This document shows, piece after piece, positions 7,336 to 13,712 of a DNA stretch of 13,712 nucleotides. Position 1 is the stretch's first letter, and each line of letters begins with the position of its first letter. The DNA is from CAWFFV01 sp963814985 (GTDB lineage: Bacteria; Chloroflexota; Ktedonobacteria; Ktedonobacterales; Ktedonobacteraceae). The notes under the pieces are model-generated. The model was not told where the DNA came from and did not search any database. It worked only from the letters and a program-made list of their open reading frames with translations. Location: assembly GCA_963814985.1 (NCBI GenBank), contig CAWFFV010000076.1, positions 1-13,712 on the forward strand. Reading direction: 5' to 3'. Position numbers and translations under genes: made by a program.

Positions 7336-7362
7336 ACCTCTAGAGAGGTAGAGGTAGAGGGG
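7336..7362 (+). promoter_or_regulatory. Repeated Shine-Dalgarno region with a complementary ACCTCT block
   Basis: Three tandem hexamers, AGAGGT (7344-7349), AGAGGT (7350-7355) and AGAGGG (7356-7361), are followed by another G and lie upstream of the ATG at 7374. Just before them, ACCTCT (7336-7341) is complementary to either AGAGGT copy and could mask them. The last copy, AGAGGGG, ends 11 bases before the start and is the likely ribosome binding site. Confidence 0.5.
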
Positions 7363-7373
7363 CAAGATGCTGC

Positions 7374-9239
7374 ATGATGTACCCTATGCATTTTCGTCGT
7401 GGCAGGAAAAAACAGTCAGATGATGAGTTCAAAATTTCTCAGGTTTTTGTTGCATTTGCTAGCTTACCACGCGTTTTACGTTTAGTCTGGTCTACCGATG
7501 CACCACTTACAGCCGGCCTGGGTTTCATCAGTCTGTTGCGCGGTACTACTCCAGCGATTACAGTGGTCATTACCAAATTGGTGATCGATAGTGTGGTGCG
7601 TGCTATTCGGATTGGCAGTGTAAACCCTGTCTGGTTACCGGTAGGTTTGCAATTGGCTGTCGGTTTGCTGGACCGCTTGCTCACCACTATTAGCAATATT
7701 GTGCAGCAGCTCTTGCAAGAGCGGGTAGCCAATCGTGTGCAAGTGATGATTTTGGAGAAGGCAAATAGCCTGGATCTTGCATTTTTCGAGAATCCAGAAT
7801 TCTACGATAAGTTACGTCGTGCGGCAGACGAGGCAAATTATAAGCCTGTGACGATGATCTCGCAAACCTTTGATCTAGGGCGTACAATCATAACCCTGGC
7901 ATCTATGATCTTTCTTCTACTACAACTGGCATGGTGGCTGGCGGTCGTTGCGTTTATCGTGCCTATTCCCTCTTTCATTGCCAGTACTCGTTATGGCTGG
8001 ATAGGATACCAGCGTATGCGTCGCAAGTCACCGGAACGTCGCCAGATGGCTTATTTTGGCACGGTCATGAGTGTTGATCAATTCAATAAGGAAGTCAAGT
8101 TATTCAATCTTGGTGACTTCTTTATTCGTCGTTACCATAAACTGGCGGACAAATTTTATGATGAGAATAAGGGTATCCTGGTGCGACGCTACCTGACAAG
8201 TTTTGTCTGGACAGGTCTGACGGTAGCGGCAAATTCTGGCATTTACCTGTATGTGGCATTGCAAGCAGTCGCGGGTCGTATCTCGCTGGGTGGCTTGACG
8301 CTGTATACGCAATCGGCAATCCAGGCTGGTCAGAGTTTTCAAGGTGTGCTTGATGGAGTCTCCAACACATACGAAAATAATCTCTTTGTGAATACGTTGT
8401 TTGAGTTCCTTGAGTACAAGCCCCAGATTGTCTCACCCGAGGAGCCGCAGTCTATTGTGCCTGAGTCCGAGAGCAAAGGACTGGATATAGAGTTCCGCAA
8501 TGTAAGCTTTACTTATTCCGGTAAGGACCCGGAGACGCAAGCGACCCTGAAAAATGTGAGTTTCACCATACGTGCAGGGGAAGCTATTGCGCTGGTTGGT
8601 CGCAATGGTGCCGGAAAAACGACCCTGGTCAAGTTGCTAACTCGCCTGTATGATCCGGATGAAGGCGAAATTTTGATGGGTGGGCGCAATATCAAGGAGT
8701 ATGATCTGAAGGATTTACGTCATCAGGTAGGCGTGATCTTCCAGGATTATGTCAACTACTATATGAGTGCCCGTGAGAATATTGGCGTGGGGCGTATAGA
8801 TGAGATCGAGAATGGTAATCTTGTTACGAGTGCCGCTCGCAAGAGTGGGGCCAATGCTGTGATTGAGCAACTCCCCAAAGGTTATGATACAATGCTGGGA
8901 CGCTGGTTTGATGAGGGTACCCAGTTGAGTGGCGGTGAGTGGCAAAAAGTAGCTCTGGCGCGTGCCTTTATGCGTGATGCTCGGATTCTCGTGCTGGACG
9001 AGCCGACCAGTTCACTGGATGCCCAGGCTGAGTACGAGGTGTTTACACATTTCCGTACCTTGACTGAGGGGAAGACGGCCATCTTTATCAGTCACCGCTT
9101 CAGTACGGTACGCCTGGCGGATCGCATCTTCGTACTGGAACATGGCAGTATCCTGGAAAGTGGATCGCACGAGGAGCTGATGAAGCTGGATGGTCGCTAT
9201 GCCGAATTGTTCAATCTTCAGGCGGAGGCATATCGCTAA
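7374..9239 (+). CDS. ABC transporter, fused permease and ATP-binding protein (exporter type)
   Basis: A 621-residue half-transporter. The N-terminal part (about 1-340) is an ABC exporter membrane domain with several hydrophobic segments, such as those around 40-70, 170-200 and 280-310. The C-terminal ATPase has Walker A GRNGAGKTT (409-417), the signature LSGGE (518-522), Walker B ILVLDE (538-543) and the switch histidine in ISHRF (His574). All key residues are intact, so a homodimer is possible. Family members export lipids, peptides or drugs; the substrate cannot be read from the sequence. The ATG at 7374 is 11 bases after AGAGGGG; a second ATG follows immediately at 7377. It is monocistronic as far as can be seen, flanked by a structured spacer before and an intrinsic terminator after. 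Confidence 0.92.
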   Translation: MMYPMHFRRGRKKQSDDEFKISQVFVAFASLPRVLRLVWSTDAPLTAGLGFISLLRGTTPAITVVITKLVIDSVVRAIRIGSVNPVWLPVGLQLAVGLLDRLLTTISNIVQQLLQERVANRVQVMILEKANSLDLAFFENPEFYDKLRRAADEANYKPVTMISQTFDLGRTIITLASMIFLLLQLAWWLAVVAFIVPIPSFIASTRYGWIGYQRMRRKSPERRQMAYFGTVMSVDQFNKEVKLFNLGDFFIRRYHKLADKFYDENKGILVRRYLTSFVWTGLTVAANSGIYLYVALQAVAGRISLGGLTLYTQSAIQAGQSFQGVLDGVSNTYENNLFVNTLFEFLEYKPQIVSPEEPQSIVPESESKGLDIEFRNVSFTYSGKDPETQATLKNVSFTIRAGEAIALVGRNGAGKTTLVKLLTRLYDPDEGEILMGGRNIKEYDLKDLRHQVGVIFQDYVNYYMSARENIGVGRIDEIENGNLVTSAARKSGANAVIEQLPKGYDTMLGRWFDEGTQLSGGEWQKVALARAFMRDARILVLDEPTSSLDAQAEYEVFTHFRTLTEGKTAIFISHRFSTVRLADRIFVLEHGSILESGSHEELMKLDGRYAELFNLQAEAYR

Positions 9240-9321
9240 CAGGCACGCGATTCTGGGTATCATCCTGGCTGGTGGAGAGGAAGTGAAACATTGGATGATA
9301 ACATCGTTTAGTGAGAGGTAT

Positions 9322-9369
9322 GTCTACCTTTGCTGGCTATCTCGTCGAGCTTGCAAAGGTAGACTTTTT
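9322..9369 (+). terminator. Intrinsic terminator of the ABC exporter gene
   Basis: A perfect 12-bp stem (9322-9333 with 9353-9364) with a 19-base loop is followed by five T residues (9365-9369), 82 bases after the exporter stop codon. Confidence 0.85.
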
Positions 9370-9463
9370 GCTGAGTAGAGGTCCTGAGTGTTTTCTTGTT
9401 AGTTTGTGTTTAGCTGAGTCTAAAGAAGTTGAAATTCCAGGATGTTACAATGGGTGTCTGGTT

Positions 9464-9676
9464 TTATGCTGCAATCATTGGTGGAGGAATGGGTTCTCCA
9501 GCTTTTTGTGCATCCTCTATCCAGAGTTCGATAACTTCCAGGGCATTCTTGATGGTTTCCTCATAGGTTTTTCCATGTGTTCTGCATCCTGGAAGTTCGG
9601 GAACGGAGACAACATATATATTATCTCTTGGGTCCCATTTGATGACTAACGTGTAATATTCTGGTTTTATTATCAC
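9464..9676 (-). CDS. hicB: HicB-family antitoxin
   Basis: A 70-residue protein with the HicB partial RNase-H-like fold: IYVVSVPELPGCRTHG, then TYEETIKNALEVIELWIEDA and the ending GEPIPPP. This is the short type with no added DNA-binding domain, common in HicAB pairs. The start is GTG at 9676 and overlaps the TGA of hicA as GTGA, with a GGTAGGA ribosome site inside the hicA end, so translation is probably coupled. HicB would neutralise the HicA mRNA interferase; since hicA is broken as read, it may be an orphan antitoxin here. Confidence 0.88.
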   Translation of the reverse strand: MIIKPEYYTLVIKWDPRDNIYVVSVPELPGCRTHGKTYEETIKNALEVIELWIEDAQKAGEPIPPPMIAA

Positions 9677-9877
9677 TGTTTTCCTACCTTTCTCAAAGCT
9701 TCTTGAACATCTTCAATTTGGTAGTGTTGGGCATCTTCTCCGTCTTGACCTGATAGAGTAACATAGACTCCTGGGAATTGTGAATGTTTCCACTTTGTAT
9801 CGACTTCCTTTTGCTGATTTTGAGTGGAAGCTTGCTTTTGATAGATTTGCCTTGAGTTGTCTGATCTTTGGTGGCAT
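9673..9877 (-). pseudogene. hicA: HicA-family mRNA interferase toxin, frameshifted
   Basis: Short frames upstream of hicB reassemble a HicA toxin. The ATG at 9877 opens MPPKIRQLKANLSKASF and reaches KGSR; the other frame continues TKWKHSQFPGVYVTLSG, then QDGEDAQHYQIEDVQEALR, and stops at 9673-9675. The family has Gly-Ser-His with a catalytic His at the junction. Removing one base within 9800-9803 converts Gly-Ser-Arg to Gly-Ser-His and restores a 67-residue protein, the normal size. AAGGTAG lies about 7 bases before the ATG. The overlap with hicB confirms the operon. As written the toxin is dead; it may be a real inactivating mutation or a sequencing insertion. Confidence 0.8.
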
Positions 9878-9895
9878 TGTTTCTACCTTGATTTG

Positions 9896-9904
9896 ATTAT
9901 ATCA
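9896..9904 (-). promoter_or_regulatory. Promoter of hicAB (extended -10)
   Basis: On the minus strand, TGATATAAT is a perfect TATAAT (9901-9896) with an extended TG. A TTGCAA element (9928-9923) lies upstream at 21 bases, too far to be a standard -35. It sits 18 bases before the hicA ATG, so the leader would be about ten bases, just covering the AAGGTAG site. Confidence 0.55.
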
Positions 9905-10071
9905 TGCTTGATGGCCTTTTGCTTGCAAGTATATTCACTCTTTAGAGAACCTTCTTGTATTACATATTTACTATTGAGTCTCGAAAAATGCTCATACGGT
10001 GAGGTTGGCCCAATCGGGCTGCCGTCCCAGACGAGCCGCTACTAGCCCTTCATTTCTCAAAGATGGCACTT
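9905..10071. other. Gene-free stretch upstream of hicAB
   Basis: I see no gene, RNA gene or clear signal here apart from the weak TTGCAA near the hicAB promoter. The GC-rich portion at about 10000-10045 differs in composition from the AT-rich flanks and could be a remnant of something, but nothing in it is recognisable. Confidence 0.4.
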
Positions 10072-10131
10072 CCGCGCTTGCGACAAATTGATCAGCTACT
10101 GAAAGAGCCTGATCAATTGTCGCAAGCGCGG
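10072..10131. repeat. Long palindrome next to a decayed gene (distinct type)
   Basis: A 24-base arm (10072-10095) pairs with a 23-base arm (10109-10131), with one bulged A, around a 13-base loop. On the minus strand it begins 2 bases after the stop codon of the TPR-like remnant, so it may serve as that gene's 3' hairpin, but no T tract follows. Its ends (CCGCGCTTGC) are not those of the other two palindromes. Confidence 0.8.
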
Positions 10132-10133
10132 TT

Positions 10134-10475
10134 TCATACTGCTAAGAAACATTGTCGCCAGTGCATTGTATCAGCCAGAGCGTAAGCGTAGTAGCCCTGC
10201 CTGACACCATCTTTCGCAAACAATACAAGTGCCTGTTCAAAATCCGCGAGAGCATCCGTCATAACGATTATTTTCAACTGTATCATGTGCCTTGAGCAGA
10301 TACACACGTCCTATAATCTCATCCCACGAATGCTCATAAAGATCCTCCCAAATGTACTTCTCAGCGTTCATGGGATGAGCCATTGCCAACACACCAATTG
10401 AAGAGTTTCCACCTTCTCACCTTCCTCCATAATTTCCACAACTTTCTCACAGTTTAGCAGAGCGATAATATATTG
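10134..10475 (-). pseudogene. Remnant of a TPR-like gene, frameshifted and 5'-truncated
   Basis: Three successive minus-strand frames add up to one helical protein end. The first gives a segment ending in EEGEKVETLQL, the second GVLAMAHPMNAEKYIWEDL and later KAHDTVENNRYD, the third ALADFEQALVLFAKDGVRQG then YAYALADTMHW, with the stop at 10134-10136. The changes needed are one extra G at 10394-10395 (a GG read in place of GGG) and one G fewer at 10256-10257, giving Arg-Tyr-Asp-Asp-Ala-Leu. The A-D-F-E-Q-A-L pattern resembles tetratricopeptide repeats found at the C-terminus of large regulators and NB-ARC proteins, but that is an inference. A stop codon and the lack of any start upstream indicate that the 5' part is missing, so this is a true remnant even if the indels are errors. 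Confidence 0.6.
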
Positions 10476-10536
10476 GTTAATTTAAATATAATACTGATGG
10501 TTCTTTATCTCGTCCGAACGGTGACCTTTAAAATTC

Positions 10537-10565
10537 TTGACATTTCATTGTCTATGTGTTGTATT
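10537..10565 (+). promoter_or_regulatory. Sigma70-type promoter giving a leaderless regulator mRNA
   Basis: A consensus TTGACA (10537-10542) and TGTATT (10560-10565) are spaced by 17 bases. Transcription would start at about 10571-10573, at the ATG (10573). No Shine-Dalgarno sequence precedes that ATG, which fits leaderless initiation. Confidence 0.6.
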
Positions 10566-10572
10566 CTCTGCT

Positions 10573-10882
10573 ATGAGAAAGAAAAAATCTGACCACGAAC
10601 AGACAAAAAATAGTACTGAGGTGACCATCTATAATCGGCTCGCTGTGCTACGCGCTAAGCGCGGAATCTCTCGTCAGGAGATTGCTGACGTTTTAGGTGT
10701 TAACTATCAAACGATAGGCTATATTGACGCGGAGAATACCATCCTGGCTTAGAGCTAACCTTTCGCATCAGCAAGTTTTCAATTTGCCGATAGAAGCGAT
10801 CTTTTCTAGAAAACCCTTCAAACCTTTGAGTGAGGAACTTTATGCACGCTCAAGACCTCCTTATCAAGAGGAAGTAGGATGA
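10573..10882 (+). pseudogene. Cro/C1 (XRE)-type helix-turn-helix regulator, two frameshifts
   Basis: A small DNA-binding regulator. The first frame holds a lysine-rich start and the helix-turn-helix IYNRLAVLRAKRGISRQEIA, then DVLGVNYQTIGYI. Restoring one base between 10727 and 10728 gives Glu-Arg-Gly-Glu-Tyr-His-Pro-Gly-Leu-Glu-Leu, the standard continuation, and LTFRISKF. Restoring one T at the T4 run 10776-10779 gives FNLPIEAIFSRKPFKPLSEE and the TGA at 10880-10882. The repaired protein has 103 residues. A GTG at 10621 is an alternative start that would match the usual compact length, but it lacks a clear ribosome site. The stop overlaps the next ATG as ATGA. Short XRE regulators paired with a membrane protein often control the pair's own operon; that is an inference. 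Confidence 0.75.
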
Positions 10883-11467
10883 GGAGCAAGGGGCGTATTT
10901 GGATGATAAGTCAAACATGGCGCCGTTGTCTTGTTGTGATGCTCATCCTGCTTTGTTTTGGTATTACTATCTATTGGGAATGGTGGCTCAATCTTCCTTT
11001 ACTAGATACCACAGTGTTCGGCGACTGGCGCAGTTTGCTATTGCCTTTCTTCCTTACTGGATTGCTTTTTAGTATTATGATACTGCTTCGCCTCTCTCTG
11101 CAGCCCATTATCGGGCGGGTTAACAGAGTACCATTTTTATCGAGAAAACACACCAAACTTGATGAGCGCCAGCAGGCTATACGCGACCGATCCTATCAGA
11201 CGCTTATAAGATTACCATGATCTTGCTCTCGACAATAATGGGCCTTCTCATCATTGTTTTTGGTGCACAATTATTACCCCCTCCAAAATTGAGAGTGTTA
11301 CCCTGGGTATGGTTGATCTGGTGTGTTTGATTCTCGTGATAAACTTGCCAGCCGTCGTTGTTGCCTGGACAGAACTAGATCCAGAGGAAGACGAGAATGA
11401 CATATTGTCTGATCGCATCCAGGCGCGAACTGGTAAGATACTTAGCTTTCGCTCCCGTAAGGAGTGA
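10879..11467 (+). pseudogene. Four-helix membrane protein coupled to the XRE regulator, two frameshifts
   Basis: I do not recognise a named family. The first frame has two membrane segments (VVMLILLCFGITIYWEWWL and LLLPFFLTGLLFSIMILLRL) and the cytosolic motif LDERQQAIRDRSYQ. One extra G at 11199 gives Gln-Asp-Ala-Tyr-Lys and a third segment, MILLSTIMGLLIIVFGAQLL. One extra C in the C5 run 11277-11281 gives Pro-Pro-Ser-Lys and a fourth segment, LVCLILVINLPAVVVAW, with an acidic, charged tail ending at 11467. The repaired product has 196 residues with four helices. The DERQ-x-x-I-x-x-R-S-Y box between helices 2 and 3 resembles that of small membrane proteins found beside XRE regulators in Firmicutes and Chloroflexota. 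It is translationally coupled to the regulator by the ATGA overlap. Confidence 0.65.
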
Positions 11468-11521
11468 AGCCATATTTTAGAGCGATAGGTATAGGAAAAG
11501 GGTCCTCTATTTGGTATTTAT

Positions 11522-11550
11522 TTGATAGAATGTTGTATTTATATTATAAA
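11522..11550 (+). promoter_or_regulatory. Sigma70-type promoter of the small membrane protein gene
   Basis: TTGATA (11522-11527) and TATAAA (11545-11550) are separated by 17 bases in a very AT-rich stretch. Transcription would start near 11557, about 41 bases before the ATG at 11598. Confidence 0.65.
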
Positions 11551-11597
11551 ATTTATATGTGGCAAATAATTAATGGTAAAAAGGAAAGAAAATTTTC

Positions 11598-11846
11598 ATG
11601 AGACTTGTTACTATCGTTTTTCTTGTTGTCACTGTGCTCTGGGTCCCGGTGGATATTGTCTTTTGGATACGTTTCCTACAATCCCCACAAGAGAGAAAGC
11701 GCCGTAGCTTAACTATGGCCAGCATGGGTATTGTGTTTTTCTTCATTTCATTTGGGTGGTTGTTGCAGAGTCTGGTCATGAGGCTACTTTCTCTCGATGC
11801 CCGGGCCGCGTTCTACTCCCTGAGAGATTATACACACCTCTGGTAG
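11598..11846 (+). CDS. Small two-helix membrane protein, unknown function
   Basis: An 82-residue protein with two hydrophobic segments, about residues 3-25 (VTIVFLVVTVLWVPVDIVFW) and 40-62 (ASMGIVFFFISFGWLLQSLV), joined by a basic loop (QERKRRS). I recognise no family. The ATG is preceded by AAGGAAAG (11581-11588), about 9 bases away, and by a good promoter, which supports a real gene. It follows the regulator/membrane-protein pair but has its own promoter. The downstream 119 bases before the convergent ddl stop show no clear terminator. Confidence 0.6.
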   Translation: MRLVTIVFLVVTVLWVPVDIVFWIRFLQSPQERKRRSLTMASMGIVFFFISFGWLLQSLVMRLLSLDARAAFYSLRDYTHLW

Positions 11847-11965
11847 TGGTGAACAGGCATATTTGGTCTCGGTAGTCATAGTTGCGGAAGCATGGAGATA
11901 CCCAATTCTGCCATAGGCGTGCTCTTTCTCACCGCTGCGCGAAGGGATTTCTCTTTCTGAGGCTT

Positions 11966-13123
11966 TCAGAAACTTGTGCGGTTGCGCTGGCGATCGCTGT
12001 GACGCTCGATCGCCAGTTCGATGAGCCGATCCAGTAGTTCTGGGTAGGGGAGACCACTTGCCTCCCAGAGTTTGGGATACATGCTAATCTGAGTGAAACC
12101 AGGAAGCGTGTTAACCTCATTAAGATAGACCTGGCCTGTTTCTTTCTCCAGGAAGAAGTCTACACGGGCAAGACCACTCAGATCCAGAGCCAGGAAGGCC
12201 TGAACCGCCTGGCGACGCACCTCTTCGGCGATACCTGTGGAAGATGGGCAGGAATAATGACCTGTGATTTATTGTCGAGATATTTAGCGTTGTAATCGTA
12301 GAACTCGTTACTGGCAATGACCTCACCAACGACCGAAGCGATTGGTTCGTCATTGCCCAGAACGGCACATTCCAGTTCACGACAGTTGACACCACGCTCG
12401 ATGATAATCTTGCGATCATATTCCGCTGCTACATGTATGGCTTGTTCCAGTTCTTTGCGATTATGCGCCTTGTTAATACCTACGCTTGATCCCAGGTTGA
12501 CAGGTTTGACAAAGCAAGGATAGCTCAAACGCTGCTCAATGGTATCCAGGATGGCATCTGGTGAACGGTTCCACTCATTACGCTCGATAGACAAGATAAT
12601 CAACAGTGGGAAAACCACTGGCCTGGAAAATGATCTTCATCTTTTCTTTGTCCATGCCTAATGACGAACCCAGAACGCCACAACCAACGTAGGGAACATT
12701 CGCCATCTCCAACAATCCCTGGAGTGTACCATCTTCACCATATGTGCCATGAAGGACCGGAAAGATGACATCGAGGGCACCATTCTCGCGTAATGGCTTG
12801 TTGCCTTGAAGTGGAATGAGGCGGCGCAAACTGGGATCAACCGTCAGGGTCACTGTAGTGGTGTCTTCTGCTCCCTGTTGATTTGCCTGCAACTGTGCTG
12901 GTTCAGCCCCCAGAAGCCATGTTCCTGCTTTTGTGATACCGATGGGGACAACCTCATATTTCTGGCTATCCAGGTTCGCCATCACTGAGTTTGCCGAAGC
13001 GAGAGAAACTTCGTGTTCGCCGGAGCGACCGCCAAAAATAAGGCCGATCCGCAGTTTCTTTTGTGTCACTTCCAGATCCTTTCTTTTCTTTGTCCATTCA
13101 TTGTTGCCGTAAGAGTCTGGCAT
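11966..13123 (-). CDS. ddl: D-alanine--D-alanine ligase, with two compensating frameshifts
   Basis: An ATP-grasp ligase (EC 6.3.2.4) that joins two D-alanines for peptidoglycan. Three frames together cover the whole family: N-terminal IGLIFGGRSGEHEVSLASA and VGCGVLGSSLGMDKEKMK; middle FVKPVNLGSSVGI, RGVNCRELECAVLG and the loop EFYDYNAKY, whose tyrosine favours D-Ala over D-lactate; C-terminal LARVDFF and the catalytic LNEVNTLPGFT. One base too many at 12581-12586 (giving Tyr-Arg-Arg-Asn-Glu-Trp when removed) and one too few at about 12239-12240 (giving Pro-Thr-Gly-Ile-Ala-Glu-Glu when added) cancel out, for about 385 residues. The ATG at 13123 is 2 bases after the murF stop. A GTG at 13069 with AAAGGA 7 bases upstream would give a more usual N-terminus. 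As an essential gene it is probably intact in the cell, so sequence errors are likely. Confidence 0.88.
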
Positions 13124-13125
13124 GG

Positions 13126-13712
13126 TTAACTCTCAGCGTTCATGATAATTTCTTGTATCGTTTCCATGCGCATTCCCCGCGAGCCTTTAAGGAGTACAAG
13201 GTCACCACTATGTACTGCATGTTTGAGCAAATCAGCAATGGCCCGTTTAGCGGCTTCTAGTTCAGCATTGTTCTCCACATCAGCGCTGTAATAGTAGGTG
13301 TTTTGAGCAGGCATTCCTGCCTCAATTGCGCCATCAACATAGAAGCGTGCCTGATCGCCGAGGGCTACAAGATAGTCTACTACTCTGGCTAACGCTGCGC
13401 CACTGGCATAATGTTCAGCTTGTGCAAAGGACCCTAGCTCGAAGATATCGCCCAGGATTGCCCAGCGCTTGCTATGGGAGGCCAGTGTCGTCTCTTTCAT
13501 TGCTCTGGTGATGGAGATAATCGACTGGCGATTGGCATTATACGTATCGTCAATGAGCGTACTGCCGTTGGGACCTGCCTTAATTTCGCAGCGTCCCTTT
13601 GCTGGTACTAATGCCTCTAATGCTTCGCTAATCTCATCAAGAGGCATCTCCGCAGCACAGCCGGCTGCTGCTGCCGCCAGCGCTGTTGTAACTCCGTGTT
13701 CTCCAGGTAAAC
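13126..13712 (-). CDS. murF: UDP-N-acetylmuramoyl-tripeptide--D-alanyl-D-alanine ligase, C-terminal part
   Basis: The enzyme (EC 6.3.2.10) adds the D-Ala-D-Ala made by Ddl to the UDP-MurNAc-tripeptide. The frame is open to the window edge, so about 195 C-terminal residues are seen and the ATP-binding N-terminal half lies beyond 13712. Visible motifs are LPGEHGVTTALAAAA, the Mur-ligase LIDDTYNANRQSI, WAILGDIFELGSFAQAEH and the terminal LLKGSRGMRMETI. It is immediately upstream of ddl (2-base gap), a gene order that places the producer and user of D-Ala-D-Ala in one operon. The Met at 13647 is internal and not the start. Confidence 0.93.
   Translation of the reverse strand, partial: LPGEHGVTTALAAAAAGCAAEMPLDEISEALEALVPAKGRCEIKAGPNGSTLIDDTYNANRQSIISITRAMKETTLASHSKRWAILGDIFELGSFAQAEHYASGAALARVVDYLVALGDQARFYVDGAIEAGMPAQNTYYYSADVENNAELEAAKRAIADLLKHAVHSGDLVLLKGSRGMRMETIQEIIMNAES

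Larger units (their letters stand above)
7013..7373. other. Gene-free spacer between the oxidoreductase and the ABC exporter
   Basis: These 361 bases hold no convincing gene. They contain an imperfect inverted repeat (7064-7111), the long palindrome at 7221-7275, a 6-bp hairpin (7285-7299) and the ribosome binding region of the next gene. Promoter fragments are present but unpaired: TTGACA at 7038-7043 without a good -10, and TATACT at 7112-7117 without a good -35. A perfect AGGAGG near 7313-7318 has no start codon at a usable distance. Confidence 0.6.

Noticed and set aside
9857..10045. Plus-strand open frame ending Gly-Glu-Val-Gly-Pro-Ile-Gly-Leu-Pro-Ser, loosely like the tail of an IS200/IS605 TnpB, followed by a palindrome
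   Set aside because: The N-terminal part lies antisense to hicA and its promoter, there is no zinc-finger or catalytic TnpB motif, and the short tail match is too weak to claim an insertion-sequence end.
9905..10536. tRNA, small RNA or CRISPR array in the AT-rich accessory stretch
   Set aside because: No cloverleaf, no regularly spaced repeats and no terminator with an upstream promoter were found.

Overview
The window reads like a chromosomal segment of a moderate-GC bacterium. My best guess is Chloroflexota, class Ktedonobacteria. This is an inference from the gene mix, codon use and palindrome-rich intergenic spaces; no marker gene here proves it. It carries peptidoglycan-precursor ligases (ddl, murF), a methylmalonyl-CoA pathway pair, an unusual two-domain GMC oxidoreductase, an ABC exporter and a stretch of small accessory genes.

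Layout. 1-1854: a terminator of an upstream gene, then an amidohydrolase and a WalJ/YycJ-type metallo-beta-lactamase-fold hydrolase, probably one transcription unit. 1901-3130: a clear sigma70-type promoter, a DUF402 protein, a methylmalonyl-CoA epimerase, a long palindrome and an intrinsic terminator. 3133-4725 (minus): the carboxyltransferase subunit of propionyl-CoA carboxylase, convergent with the epimerase, so two successive steps of propionyl-CoA to methylmalonyl-CoA metabolism face each other. 4955-7012: a GMC oxidoreductase of the long-chain-alcohol-oxidase type, divergent from the carboxyltransferase. 7013-7373: a gene-free spacer with three inverted-repeat structures. 7374-9369: an ABC exporter and its terminator. 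9464-9877 (minus): a hicA-hicB toxin-antitoxin pair whose hicA is frameshifted. 9905-10475: a palindrome and the remains of a TPR-like gene. 10537-11467: a Cro/C1-type regulator overlapping a four-helix membrane protein by ATGA, both frameshifted. 11522-11846: a small two-helix membrane protein behind its own promoter. 11966-13712 (minus): murF (5' part outside the window) followed by ddl, the last two cytoplasmic steps that supply and attach D-Ala-D-Ala.

An important property of the window is its single-base indels. I count about eleven apparent frameshifts in seven genes. Several lie at homopolymers (T4, C5, short G runs) and each is undone by one inserted or removed base that restores a family-typical protein. 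Four long genes (about 6 kb together, counting the visible part of murF) have none, while nine fall between 9.8 and 12.6 kb. An interrupted ddl argues for sequence error there. The small accessory genes could be truly decaying or simply misread.

The most novel-looking signal is a pair of long near-perfect palindromes (2984-3044 and 7221-7275). They share the outer ten bases GTTGTGTYGC but have unrelated stem interiors, which suggests a family of hairpin elements with conserved ends and variable cores.
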